Assembly (NCBI GenBank): GCA_002317475.1
Contig: DCIS01000050.1
Coordinates: forward strand, 1 to 34,023
Reading direction: 5' to 3'
DNA: 34,023 bases
From: Prevotellaceae bacterium UBA1720
GTDB lineage: Bacteria > Bacteroidota > Bacteroidia > Bacteroidales > Bacteroidaceae
Below the pieces are notes generated by a model. That model worked only from the letters and a program-made list of their open reading frames with translations, was not told where the DNA came from and made no database searches. The position numbers and the translations under genes are program-made. This document shows positions 1 through 7,108 of this stretch, piece by piece (position 1 is the first letter of the stretch; every line of letters begins with the position of its first letter).

Positions 1-7
1 TATAGGC

Positions 8-104
8 ACTAGGCTGCCTACTCTCCCACGCAGTGGGGCTTTTGGCGATAATTTTGGTTCCTTTCCGGGTATAAGGAAGTGGGATCAAGTCGTCCCAGCC
101 TGTA
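8..104 (-). ncRNA. 5S rRNA-like RNA (divergent 5S or small structured RNA)
   Basis: Read on the minus strand, the 3' part contains GTGGGAGAGTAGGCAGCC, which matches the conserved 3' region of bacterial 5S rRNA. It can fold as a three-way junction: AGGCTG (101-96) closes with CAGCCT (16-11), one arm pairs TTCCTT with AAGGAA (58-63/73-78), and a second pairs CCCAC with GTGGG (25-29/33-37). GATCCCACTT upstream also recalls 5S helix II. The middle is shorter and more divergent than ordinary 5S, lacking the usual CCGAAC...GAAG loop. No 16S or 23S lies on its 5' side, where an endonuclease gene sits instead. A weak minus-strand -7-like box (TATATTTTG) lies just upstream, about 110-118. It may be an orphan 5S, a 5S-derived remnant or a separate Bacteroidales small RNA. 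Ends are approximate. Confidence 0.5.
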
Positions 105-193
105 TAGACAAAATATAGACGCAATATACAGCCACTTTACATCTTTCATTTCTCCCTGTTAATGTGATTAAAGAGGATTAATATTACTCCAAA

Positions 194-225
194 TTTGCTT
201 GTTGTTTTTTTTATTCGTAACTTTG
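194..225 (+). promoter_or_regulatory. Bacteroidota-type promoter for the endonuclease/truA operon
   Basis: TTTG (194-197), a 20-nt spacer and TAACTTTG (218-225) match the -33 TTTG / -7 TAnnTTTG consensus of the Bacteroidota primary sigma factor. The predicted leader to the ATG at 289 is about 58 nt. Confidence 0.65.
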
Positions 226-288
226 CATTCTTAGAGTATTAGGAATTTTTTCCTTTGCGTTCGTGTATACTAATAGTTCAAATAAGAT

Positions 289-1260
289 ATGAAGCATATT
301 GTTGTTCTTTTGAATTTTGTGATGCTGCCCTTGCTGGTGGTGGCTGAAATTCCGGAAGGTTACTATAGTAACGTTAATGGGTTGAAGATGGCAGAACTGA
401 AATCGGCTTTACATGCCATCATTGCCAAGGCAAATGTTCTGGAGTATGGAAGTGGTGCAGGTAAGACCTGGACGGGATTTTACTCAACTGACCGATATGA
501 CGGTAATAAGGTCAGGGATAGATACAGCAACGATGTGCGAGAATTTTCATCGACAGCCAGTACTACTGCAGCCAGTGCTCCGGACGGCATGAATATCGAG
601 CACTCCTTCCCTAAAAGTTGGTGGGGAGGTACAAAAAACCAGGCTTACAAGGACCTGTTCAATTTGATGCCTTGTGAGATCAACATCAACAGTAGTAAGA
701 GCAACTATGCGATGGGCAAGGTTGATAAGGTCAAGGCAGACAATGGATGTACCAAGGTAGGTACAGGGAAAGCTGGGGAGAAGTCAGCAAATCTGTGGGA
801 ACCTGCAGATCAGTGGAAAGGAGACTTTGCCCGTGGATACTTCTACATGGTTACGGCTTACAGTGATTTCGTCTGGACGGGTGAGGGTCTGACCATGCTT
901 GAGTCTGACGAATGGCCAACGATGCAACAATGGGCCTACGAGTTGCTTTTGGAATGGTGCAGGCAAGATCCTATTGATCAGATTGAGATAGACCGTAATG
1001 AGGCTGTGTATGCCATACAAGGTAATCGAAACCCCTTTGTTGATTTCCCGAAACTAGAAGAGTATATCTGGGGCGACAGCATCGACGTTGCATTTGATCC
1101 CGAGAGCATACGAGGTGCGGAGCAAGGTGATCCCGATATAGTGGAAGAGGTGAAAGGTAGAGACCGCTTTACAGCTAAATGGTTGGATATGCTTGGACGC
1201 TATGTACATCATACACGGCGAGGCATATTTATTAGGAAAGGCAAAAAAGTACTCAGATAA
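289..1260 (+). CDS. Secreted endonuclease I family nuclease
   Basis: A 323-residue protein with an N-terminal signal peptide (about residues 1-20). It belongs by sequence to the endonuclease I family (EndA/NucM type), non-specific nucleases with a beta-beta-alpha metal fold that cut DNA and RNA outside the cytoplasm. Visible motifs are NIEHSFPKSWWG (102-113; His105 is the likely catalytic residue), DLFNLMPCEININSSKSNY (122-140) and GNRNPFVDFP near 245-254, with the Asn residues typical of the metal site. The tail WLDMLGRY...GIFIRKGKKVLR resembles the C-terminal sorting-type tails of two other proteins in this window. First gene of a plus-strand operon; truA begins 3 nt after its stop. Start chosen for the signal peptide and the promoter at 194-225. 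Family assignment is strong; secretion route is inferred. Confidence 0.88.
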   Translation: MKHIVVLLNFVMLPLLVVAEIPEGYYSNVNGLKMAELKSALHAIIAKANVLEYGSGAGKTWTGFYSTDRYDGNKVRDRYSNDVREFSSTASTTAASAPDGMNIEHSFPKSWWGGTKNQAYKDLFNLMPCEININSSKSNYAMGKVDKVKADNGCTKVGTGKAGEKSANLWEPADQWKGDFARGYFYMVTAYSDFVWTGEGLTMLESDEWPTMQQWAYELLLEWCRQDPIDQIEIDRNEAVYAIQGNRNPFVDFPKLEEYIWGDSIDVAFDPESIRGAEQGDPDIVEEVKGRDRFTAKWLDMLGRYVHHTRRGIFIRKGKKVLR

Positions 1261-1263
1261 AGG

Positions 1264-2001
1264 ATGCGTTTTTTCATCACATTGAGTTACGACGGCACGA
1301 ACTACCACGGTTGGCAGATACAACCCAACGGGAACAGTGTCCAAGAGACCATACAAAAGGCTCTCTCCACCTTGCTGCGCCAATCCATAGAAATCGTTGG
1401 AGCAGGACGTACCGATGCAGGCGTGCATGCCAAGATGATGGTGGCACACTTTGACTGGGAGAAGCGAGAATGTCCTGTTGACTGTTCACAGTTGGTGTAC
1501 AAACTGAATAAGATATTGCCACCAGACATTGCCGTGCAGAAGGTGGAACATGTGGAAGATGAGATGCATGCTCGTTTCTCGGCCACCAGCAGAACGTACC
1601 ATTACTTTATCCACCAGCGAAAATCTCCATTTCTAAAGGCATACAGTTGGTATGTATATGGCAATTTGGACTTCGGGAAGATGAATGAGGCTGCCAGTAC
1701 GTTGATGGAGTACCGTGACTTTACCAGTTTCTCGAAGGTCAATACTGATACGAAAACCAATGACTGCACCGTGACCAAGGCCATTTGGGAAGAGACTGCA
1801 CCCGATGAGTGGAGGTTTACCATCTCTGCCAACCGTTTCCTGAGAAACATGGTTCGTGCCATTGTCGGGACATTGGTGGAAGTGGGACGGGGAAAGATGA
1901 GCGTGGAGCAGTTTCGCCAGGTGATAGAAAAGAAGAATCGTTGCTCGGCAGGCGAGAGCGTACCCGGTAATGCGTTGTTCTTGGTAGATATTAAATATTA
2001 G
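1264..2001 (+). CDS. truA: tRNA pseudouridine(38-40) synthase TruA
   Basis: Isomerises uridines 38-40 in the anticodon arm of tRNAs to pseudouridine; cytoplasmic. At 245 residues it has the normal family length. It opens with the typical FFITLSYDGTNYHGWQIQP, and the catalytic Asp51 lies in GRTDAGVHA (48-56). The second half carries ARFSATSRTYHYFI and the C-terminal FLRNMVRAIVGTLVEVGRGK that are typical of TruA. It sits 3 nt after the endonuclease gene and 7 nt before the EamA-type transporter, so it is probably cotranscribed from the promoter at 194-225. Confidence 0.97.
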   Translation: MRFFITLSYDGTNYHGWQIQPNGNSVQETIQKALSTLLRQSIEIVGAGRTDAGVHAKMMVAHFDWEKRECPVDCSQLVYKLNKILPPDIAVQKVEHVEDEMHARFSATSRTYHYFIHQRKSPFLKAYSWYVYGNLDFGKMNEAASTLMEYRDFTSFSKVNTDTKTNDCTVTKAIWEETAPDEWRFTISANRFLRNMVRAIVGTLVEVGRGKMSVEQFRQVIEKKNRCSAGESVPGNALFLVDIKY

Positions 2002-2008
2002 TAGACAG

Positions 2009-2926
2009 ATGTGGTTGTTGATGGGTTTTATCAGTGCTGCGTTGTTGGGATTGTATGATGTCAGCAAAAAGCAGTCGCTACGAGGCAATGCCGTGATACC
2101 GGTGTTGTTCCTGAACACCCTGTTTTGTAGTTTGATATTCCTTCCCTTGGTTGTTACTTCCCGCATGGGATTGTTGGAGCAGGGTGATATACTCTTTGTC
2201 CCGTCAGAGGGATGGGAGGTGCACTGCTTTATTGTACTAAAATCACTCATTGTGCTGAGCAGTTGGCTATGTGCCTATTTCGGCATGAAACATCTCCCTT
2301 TAACATTGGTCGGACCAATCAATGCTACTCGTCCGGTAATGGTACTGGTAGGTGCCATCCTCGTTTTCAGTGAACAGCTGAATGCCATGCAATGGGTGGG
2401 TGTGTTGCTGGCTGTACTGAGTTTCTTTATGTTGAGTCGTAGTGGTAAGAAGGAGGGTATAGACTTCAAGCACAACAGATGGGTGCTGTGCGTGGTGATG
2501 GGTGCTGTATTGGGGGCAGTTAGCGGACTGTTCGATAAGTATTTGATGGCTTCGCCTGAGAACGGTGGCGTTGGGTTGGACCGTATGGCTGTGCAAAGCT
2601 ACTACAACTTCTATCAGTGCTTGATGATGTTTTGTATGTTGCTGATTATCTGGTACCCTATGCGTAAGAAGACAGAAGCCTTTCAGTGGCGATGGAGTAT
2701 TGTACTGATCAGCCTGTTTCTCTCTGTTGCCGATTTTGCCTATTTCTATGGACTGAGTCTTGATGGAGCCATGGTCAGCGTGGTCAGTTTGGCTAGAAGA
2801 AGCAGTGTGATAGTGAGTTTCCTAGTGGGTGCTTTCCTGTTCAAGGAGAAGAACCTCAAGAGCAAAGCCCTTGACCTTTTGCTCGTGTTGCTGGGTATGA
2901 TGTTCCTTTATTTTGGTACGAAATGA
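2009..2926 (+). CDS. EamA/DMT-superfamily membrane transporter
   Basis: A 305-residue integral membrane protein with about ten hydrophobic helices in two similar halves, as in the drug/metabolite transporter (EamA) superfamily. Helices are visible from the first residues (MWLLMGFISAALLGLYDV) to the last (LLLVLLGMMFLYFGTK). The half-repeat signature is seen in LVGPINATRPVMVLVGAILVF (about 102-122) and VVSLARRSSVIVSFLVGAFLF (about 258-278). The substrate cannot be read from the sequence; relatives export amino acids, sugars or drugs across the inner membrane. It follows truA by 7 nt and overlaps the next gene by four bases (ATGA), so it lies inside the operon. Confidence 0.8.
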   Translation: MWLLMGFISAALLGLYDVSKKQSLRGNAVIPVLFLNTLFCSLIFLPLVVTSRMGLLEQGDILFVPSEGWEVHCFIVLKSLIVLSSWLCAYFGMKHLPLTLVGPINATRPVMVLVGAILVFSEQLNAMQWVGVLLAVLSFFMLSRSGKKEGIDFKHNRWVLCVVMGAVLGAVSGLFDKYLMASPENGGVGLDRMAVQSYYNFYQCLMMFCMLLIIWYPMRKKTEAFQWRWSIVLISLFLSVADFAYFYGLSLDGAMVSVVSLARRSSVIVSFLVGAFLFKEKNLKSKALDLLLVLLGMMFLYFGTK

Positions 2927-3537
2927 GAAAGATAATCCTGATAATCCTTGCTGTGTTCGGTGTTTATAATCCGTCCTTTGCCCAAAAGGTAAAAATGCGC
3001 GATGTATTTGCCAACATGCCTGATAGTATTTTCCCCTTGATAACAAAAAACAACCGCTTGGATTGTATAGATTTCATTGAGAATGACATGCCAGCGCAGG
3101 TCAAGAATCGTGTGGAAGAACCCATCGAGTTGAAAAGTCTGACGGAAAACTATCTGAAGTTGAAGATGTCGGAAGTGAGCCATGCCGAAATGAAACTGAT
3201 CACTGTGAGTGACACTTCGCAGTTGATCTGCGTGGTCAAGACCTATGCAGGACCTGTGATGGATAGCAGCGTGCGCTTTTATACGCAGGATTGGGAAGTT
3301 GCTGATATCCCTATCGCTATGCCCGACGTGGAGGCGTTCATAAGCGGAGTACCAGAGGCAGAGCAGAACCACAGACGTGATGTCGTGGCTATGTTGCACG
3401 ACATGCCTTTTGTGGCGATGTCGCTCAGTCCTGATAATGAGCTGCTGATTCTTTCCTTGCAGGCAGGCGAGTTGATAAAGAAGGAGCGCGAGTGGGTAAT
3501 GCCCTATCTGAAAGAACTGAAAATCAGCTTAAGATAA
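2923..3537 (+). CDS. DUF3256 family exported protein
   Basis: A 204-residue protein with a signal peptide ending near FAQ (residues 19-21). The sequence MRDVFANMPDSIFPLITKNNRLDCIDFIENDM is characteristic of the DUF3256 family, found in Bacteroides, Porphyromonas and Prevotella. No function is established for this family and no catalytic motif is evident. It is predicted to be periplasmic or outer-membrane associated. Translation is probably coupled to the transporter gene through the ATGA overlap at 2923-2926. Last gene of the operon; a repeat array follows. Confidence 0.78.
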   Translation: MRKIILIILAVFGVYNPSFAQKVKMRDVFANMPDSIFPLITKNNRLDCIDFIENDMPAQVKNRVEEPIELKSLTENYLKLKMSEVSHAEMKLITVSDTSQLICVVKTYAGPVMDSSVRFYTQDWEVADIPIAMPDVEAFISGVPEAEQNHRRDVVAMLHDMPFVAMSLSPDNELLILSLQAGELIKKEREWVMPYLKELKISLR

Positions 3538-3550
3538 ACTGTGATCTAGA

Positions 3551-3676
3551 ACAACATAGGAAATGCTAGGCTTACCTAGGACTTCCAAGGATTACCTAGG
3601 TTTTTTAGGATCTCCTAGGATCATTATCTATGGTTACCTGGGTTTGTCTAGGACTACCTAGGATTCTTTGGGATTA
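3551..3676. repeat. Degenerate ~10-bp tandem array with CCTAGG cores
   Basis: About twelve imperfect units of 10 bp, roughly GGATTACCTA. AGG ends fall at 3560, 3570, 3580, 3590, 3600, 3609 and 3619, then a related phase continues to about 3672. Perfect palindromic CCTAGG cores lie at 3575, 3595, 3614 and 3657. The array fills most of the 143-bp gap between two convergent genes. No ordinary hairpin-plus-T-tract terminator is obvious here, so the array may itself act at the transcript ends. Confidence 0.75.
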
Positions 3677-3680
3677 TCTG

Positions 3681-5369
3681 TTATTTTCCATTCTCTCTTG
3701 CAATAGAGTCTGTGCGAGCAGTGTCACCAGACTTTATTGCATTTTCGAGATTCTGTTCAGCCTCGAATGTTTGACGTTGGCGATCACCCCATGTTACCTC
3801 GTAATAGCAACGATTGATTAGTCGCTTCTCGCTGTCGTAGATAAATGCGAAGATATAGAAGTGGCCAGTTTTTTCATTGCCATCAAACTCAGAATAACCA
3901 TTAGTGGGGTAGAGAGCGGCGTAGGATGACTCACCTGACTTGGCTTTTTCGTTGATTGTCACAAAGTAGTATTCGTCATTTTGGTCGGCATAGGCATTGA
4001 TGATGTTGACGGTGCTATCCTTTGCATTGACCGTGAAAGTCAGGTCTGCATTCTCCTTGCCGTACCAATTCTTGATGCTGTAGCTGCCATTGTCAAGCTT
4101 TGTCATCTTCACGGAGATACTCTCGTTGGTAGTGTCGTTCCAAGCCTGTGCATCAGCTGTCCACACGGGTTGTGGCGCCAGTAGTGAAGATACAAAGACG
4201 AAACCAGTAAACAACCAGTGTGACAATATACCTGCGCAAATTCCGCCAATGAATGTGCTCAGAAAGGCTTTTGGCACTAATGAACGATAACCCAGAGAGT
4301 CGAGGGTTGCTGCATCGGAAGAAAGGTAGCCTGACCAAGCCATTCCCATGGCTGTGAAGACAGCAATGGCATTTCCGTCTATGAGTCCCTTCTCTACGAA
4401 ACCGTCAACCAATCCAAGGGCTGCACCTACTGATCCAAGGGCTGTGATGGGGAAGGCAACGAGTTCGGTATACTCGAAACCAAAGAGCCACTTGAAGACG
4501 AAGTCAATCTGTCCTGCCAACCAAGGTAGCAGACCTATGCCCTCATACGCTGCACCCGTAAAGTGCTCAACTGCCTTTCCGTCAGCCATTTCAACTGCAG
4601 GGCCGTTAGTAAGCATCATCACAAATGTAGAGATGATGAGTACGCCTGGGATAATAGCCAAACCAATATGCACACCATCCTTTCCTCCATCCAGGCAAGC
4701 ATTGAGAACTCTGACGAAAAGAGAGTTCTTTTCATCTTCGCCTGATGTCACTTGCATTGTCTCCATGGCATTGCCACTTTGTACAGACTCAGGCACGACG
4801 GCATCCTCGTAACGGTATTCGGGATGTTGCTTGCAAACGAAATACTGCATCAGACGTGTTGAGATAACGCATCCACACATGGCACCAATAAATCCCAGCA
4901 AGGGTGCTGCCACATAACCATGACCCGCCATGAAGATCAGCACCAGAAGTCCCATACCAAAGGCTGTGCCAAAGTTCACGAGGGAGATATGCTGGTATTT
5001 TTTGAAATAGCGCGCAAAAGCTCTGTCCTGAGAGAGGGAGATAATAGCAGGATTGTCGCTCAGGAAGGTCATGACGGCGCCTAAGGATGCTACACCTGGC
5101 ATGTTGTATACGGGTTTCATGACTGGGCGTAAGATTTTCTGTAGCAGATCTACAACGCCAAATTCAACGAAGATCTTGCTCAAGGCACCTGTCAGGACGC
5201 ATACACCCATGAGGTAGAACACCACATCGAGCAACAGTCTGTGAGCCGTGTTCATCATGGTGTTGAGCATGTGGTCAAAGCCCATTGCTGCGCCAAGACT
5301 GCCAAACATTATTATAATAATAAGCAAACATGGAACTCCCGTAGGGACCCATCCGAACAATTTCTTCAT
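3681..5369 (-). CDS. Gate-domain (nucleoside-recognition) membrane transporter with fused C-terminal beta-rich domain
   Basis: A 562-residue protein in two parts. Residues 1-401 are a polytopic membrane protein with two Gate-type halves: FLSDNPAIISLSQDRAFARYF (102-122) in the first, and LSSDAATLDSLGYRSLVPKAF followed by helices to about 401 in the second. This resembles the CD0519/CD1768-like group of nucleoside-recognition (Gate) membrane proteins. Residues 402-530 form a soluble beta-rich domain not expected in this family; it aligns with residues 165-300 of the SusF-like protein at 7106-9037 (shared pattern WT...AW...YSIKNW.G...DL.F.V...ILNAY...Y..ALY...Y...Y.VTWG). A charged tail, 531-562, follows. 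It starts 2 nt after the porin gene, so the two are probably one transcript. Substrate unknown; nucleosides are suggested only by the domain name and the neighbours. Confidence 0.75.
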   Translation of the reverse strand: MKKLFGWVPTGVPCLLIIIIMFGSLGAAMGFDHMLNTMMNTAHRLLLDVVFYLMGVCVLTGALSKIFVEFGVVDLLQKILRPVMKPVYNMPGVASLGAVMTFLSDNPAIISLSQDRAFARYFKKYQHISLVNFGTAFGMGLLVLIFMAGHGYVAAPLLGFIGAMCGCVISTRLMQYFVCKQHPEYRYEDAVVPESVQSGNAMETMQVTSGEDEKNSLFVRVLNACLDGGKDGVHIGLAIIPGVLIISTFVMMLTNGPAVEMADGKAVEHFTGAAYEGIGLLPWLAGQIDFVFKWLFGFEYTELVAFPITALGSVGAALGLVDGFVEKGLIDGNAIAVFTAMGMAWSGYLSSDAATLDSLGYRSLVPKAFLSTFIGGICAGILSHWLFTGFVFVSSLLAPQPVWTADAQAWNDTTNESISVKMTKLDNGSYSIKNWYGKENADLTFTVNAKDSTVNIINAYADQNDEYYFVTINEKAKSGESSYAALYPTNGYSEFDGNEKTGHFYIFAFIYDSEKRLINRCYYEVTWGDRQRQTFEAEQNLENAIKSGDTARTDSIARENGK

Positions 5370-5371
5370 TT

Positions 5372-6421
5372 TTATTTGTTTTTACTTAGCAAGTGATTAC
5401 TTACATGTATTTTCATTCCAATCTCGAACTTTGTCTGTTTGTCGAGCATTGTTCCACTAGGGTTGGTGTTGTCTCCCCAGCTGTAGCTGCCAGTAGCAAA
5501 CAGACGAACGACCTCGCGGTACTTCTTCAATGGGGTGTATTCTATACCGGCTGAAACCATGTTCAGACAAGTGCCATCCTGCACGAGCAGGTCACGCTGC
5601 GTGCCGCTCCTGTTCTCATCGTGGGTATATTTGCTAAAAACGCAAATCGCCTTGGAAGGCTGAACAGAGAGTTCTGTCATGACAGACCAGTCATCCAATA
5701 GGAAACGTTGGCCCTCAGCAGCACGATTCATCAGGTCTACATCCAAATGAAGATATTTTGCCAGATTAAAACGGTTGCCCAAAGCAATATAGTTTATCCA
5801 GTCGTTCTTGGTATATTGCAGCATGTTTACTGACCATGTGGTTTCCCAGAAGCCATGACTTCCATACCACATCAGGTTCAATCCGTAAGTGTTGTTACCA
5901 GCCCAGTGGCGGAAAGGCGAATTGCAGACCTGAAACAGTAACTGGTCTTTGGGACTTACGTCGTAAGCCGCAGAAACGCCTATCTGGTAGCAGGGGATGT
6001 TGTTCCAGAACTCTGAGCAATTATAGAGGTCGATGGGGGCACGGTCATACTCATAGCCACCTATTGCCACCACCTGTTTACCTGCACCCAGCGACAACTT
6101 GTCTGTTGCTTTCCAGTCAACATGTATCCAGTCAGTAGCATCAAAGAATGTGGCATCCGAATTCTTGTTCAGTCGCTGGCGATATGAGAATGTCAGTCCC
6201 TTTACGATCTGTCCGTCAATTCGGAAATTTAGGAAACGTCCCTTAAATCCTGTGGCATCATCGTTGATGCTTCCGTCATTCCATTCACTCTGGAATCCAA
6301 AGCGAGTCTCAACGAACAGCTGAGATATAGAGAATCCTTCGCCGTTGTCTTTCGCTTTCGTGCTAAAAGAAAAAGCAGTTAGGAAAAAACTGAGGAAAAG
6401 TATCTTTTTGTAGCCTCGCAT
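5372..6421 (-). CDS. Outer-membrane porin (phosphate-selective porin O/P-like)
   Basis: A 349-residue outer-membrane beta-barrel with a signal peptide ending near TKA (residues 21-23). It shows alternating amphipathic strands typical of the Porin_O_P family, for example GRFLNFRIDGQIVKGLTFSYR and WIHVDWKATDKLSLGAGKQ, and it ends in strand-like sequence (KFEIGMKIHV). Such porins give passive passage of small, often anionic, solutes across the outer membrane. It is first in a two-gene unit with the Gate transporter, which suggests the pair moves the same solute across the two membranes. A consensus promoter lies at 6467-6497, giving a leader of about 40 nt. The fold is well supported; selectivity is not. 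Confidence 0.72.
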   Translation of the reverse strand: MRGYKKILFLSFFLTAFSFSTKAKDNGEGFSISQLFVETRFGFQSEWNDGSINDDATGFKGRFLNFRIDGQIVKGLTFSYRQRLNKNSDATFFDATDWIHVDWKATDKLSLGAGKQVVAIGGYEYDRAPIDLYNCSEFWNNIPCYQIGVSAAYDVSPKDQLLFQVCNSPFRHWAGNNTYGLNLMWYGSHGFWETTWSVNMLQYTKNDWINYIALGNRFNLAKYLHLDVDLMNRAAEGQRFLLDDWSVMTELSVQPSKAICVFSKYTHDENRSGTQRDLLVQDGTCLNMVSAGIEYTPLKKYREVVRLFATGSYSWGDNTNPSGTMLDKQTKFEIGMKIHVSNHLLSKNK

Positions 6422-6466
6422 TGTGGGTTAGTGATAGGTCTTTTGGATATTTGGCGTAATTTTATG

Positions 6467-6497
6467 CAAAGATAATCTATTTAAATGACACGGCAAA
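6467..6497 (-). promoter_or_regulatory. Bacteroidota-type promoter for the porin/transporter pair
   Basis: On the minus strand TTTG (6497-6494), a 19-nt spacer and TATCTTTG (6474-6467) fit the -33/-7 consensus. Confidence 0.75.
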
Positions 6498-6548
6498 ATA
6501 AAAGAAATTATATTTTTGGGAAGTGCCAATACAAGGAGAAGTGGACAA

Positions 6549-6594
6549 AAGAAAAGCGATACAAGTTGTCTGAATGACAACCCGTACCGCTTTC
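6549..6594 (-). terminator. Rho-independent terminator after rpmE2
   Basis: On the minus strand GCGGTACGGGTTGTC pairs with GACAACTTGTATCGC around an ATTCA loop, with G-T pairs, and a T-rich run (TTTTCTTTTG) follows. It lies 27 nt after the L31 stop codon. Confidence 0.8.
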
Positions 6595-6620
6595 TTCGTT
6601 ACGCGATGTGCAGAGCAGTA

Positions 6621-6872
6621 TTACTTGCGGCTGCGAGCGTAGCGACTCATGAACTTGTCCACACGACCAGCGGTGTCCACCAACTTGCTCTTACCAGTGT
6701 AGAAGGGGTGAGAGGTGTTAGAGATTTCCAACTTGATCAAGGGGTAAGTCTCGCCCTCGAACTCAATGGTCTCGTTGGTCTTAGCGGTTGAACGGCTCAG
6801 GAACATATCGCCATTAGACATGTCCTTGAAGACAACGGGGCGATAATTCTCGGGATGAATACCTTTCTTCAT
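6621..6872 (-). CDS. rpmE2: 50S ribosomal protein L31 type B
   Basis: An 83-residue ribosomal protein of the large subunit. It begins MKKGIHPENYRPVVFKDMS and contains SNTSHPFYTGKSKLVDTAGRVDKF, both standard in L31. The Zn-binding CxxC pairs of type A are absent, so this is the type B (zinc-independent) form, about 80-90 residues long. It is a single-gene unit with a possible -7 box at 6950-6957 and a strong terminator at 6549-6594. Confidence 0.96.
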   Translation of the reverse strand: MKKGIHPENYRPVVFKDMSNGDMFLSRSTAKTNETIEFEGETYPLIKLEISNTSHPFYTGKSKLVDTAGRVDKFMSRYARSRK

Positions 6873-6949
6873 TTTATTTCTTGTTTTATGCCCCCGAATT
6901 TCCTCATGAATGGGAATGGATAAGGGGCTGGTTAATGAATTTGCGGGTG

Positions 6950-6957
6950 CAAAGGTA
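6950..6957 (-). promoter_or_regulatory. Putative -7 box for rpmE2
   Basis: Minus-strand TACCTTTG matches TAnnTTTG about 78 bp upstream of the start. No good TTTG is present at the -33 position, so the support is partial. The implied leader is about 70 nt. Confidence 0.5.
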
Positions 6958-6982
6958 CGAAAAACAAATTGAAAATAGAGAA

Positions 6983-7108
6983 TTGAGAGTTGAAAATTTT
7001 ATCTATTTGGGTTAAAATAATGCTTTTTGTCTACTTTTTCCCTGTTTTTAGGCATACTTGTCTGTTTTCGATAGCAACTTTCAACTCTCAACTTTCAACT
7101 TTCAACTA
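6983..7108. repeat. 7-bp tandem repeat (CAACTTT) with an inverted copy
   Basis: Five CAACTNT units spaced exactly 7 bp begin at 7075, 7082, 7089, 7096 and 7103; the last overlaps the stop codon (7106-7108) of the minus-strand gene. TTTCAACTCTCAA (7079-7091) is the perfect inverse of TTGAGAGTTGAAA (6983-6995), so RNA from either strand could form a 13-bp hairpin with a long loop. It may help end transcription of the SusC operon. No gene is seen between 6958 and 7105. Confidence 0.65.

Noticed and set aside
3541..3680. CRISPR-like array at the CCTAGG repeats
   Set aside because: Units are only 10 bp, degenerate and without spacers; no cas genes are present.
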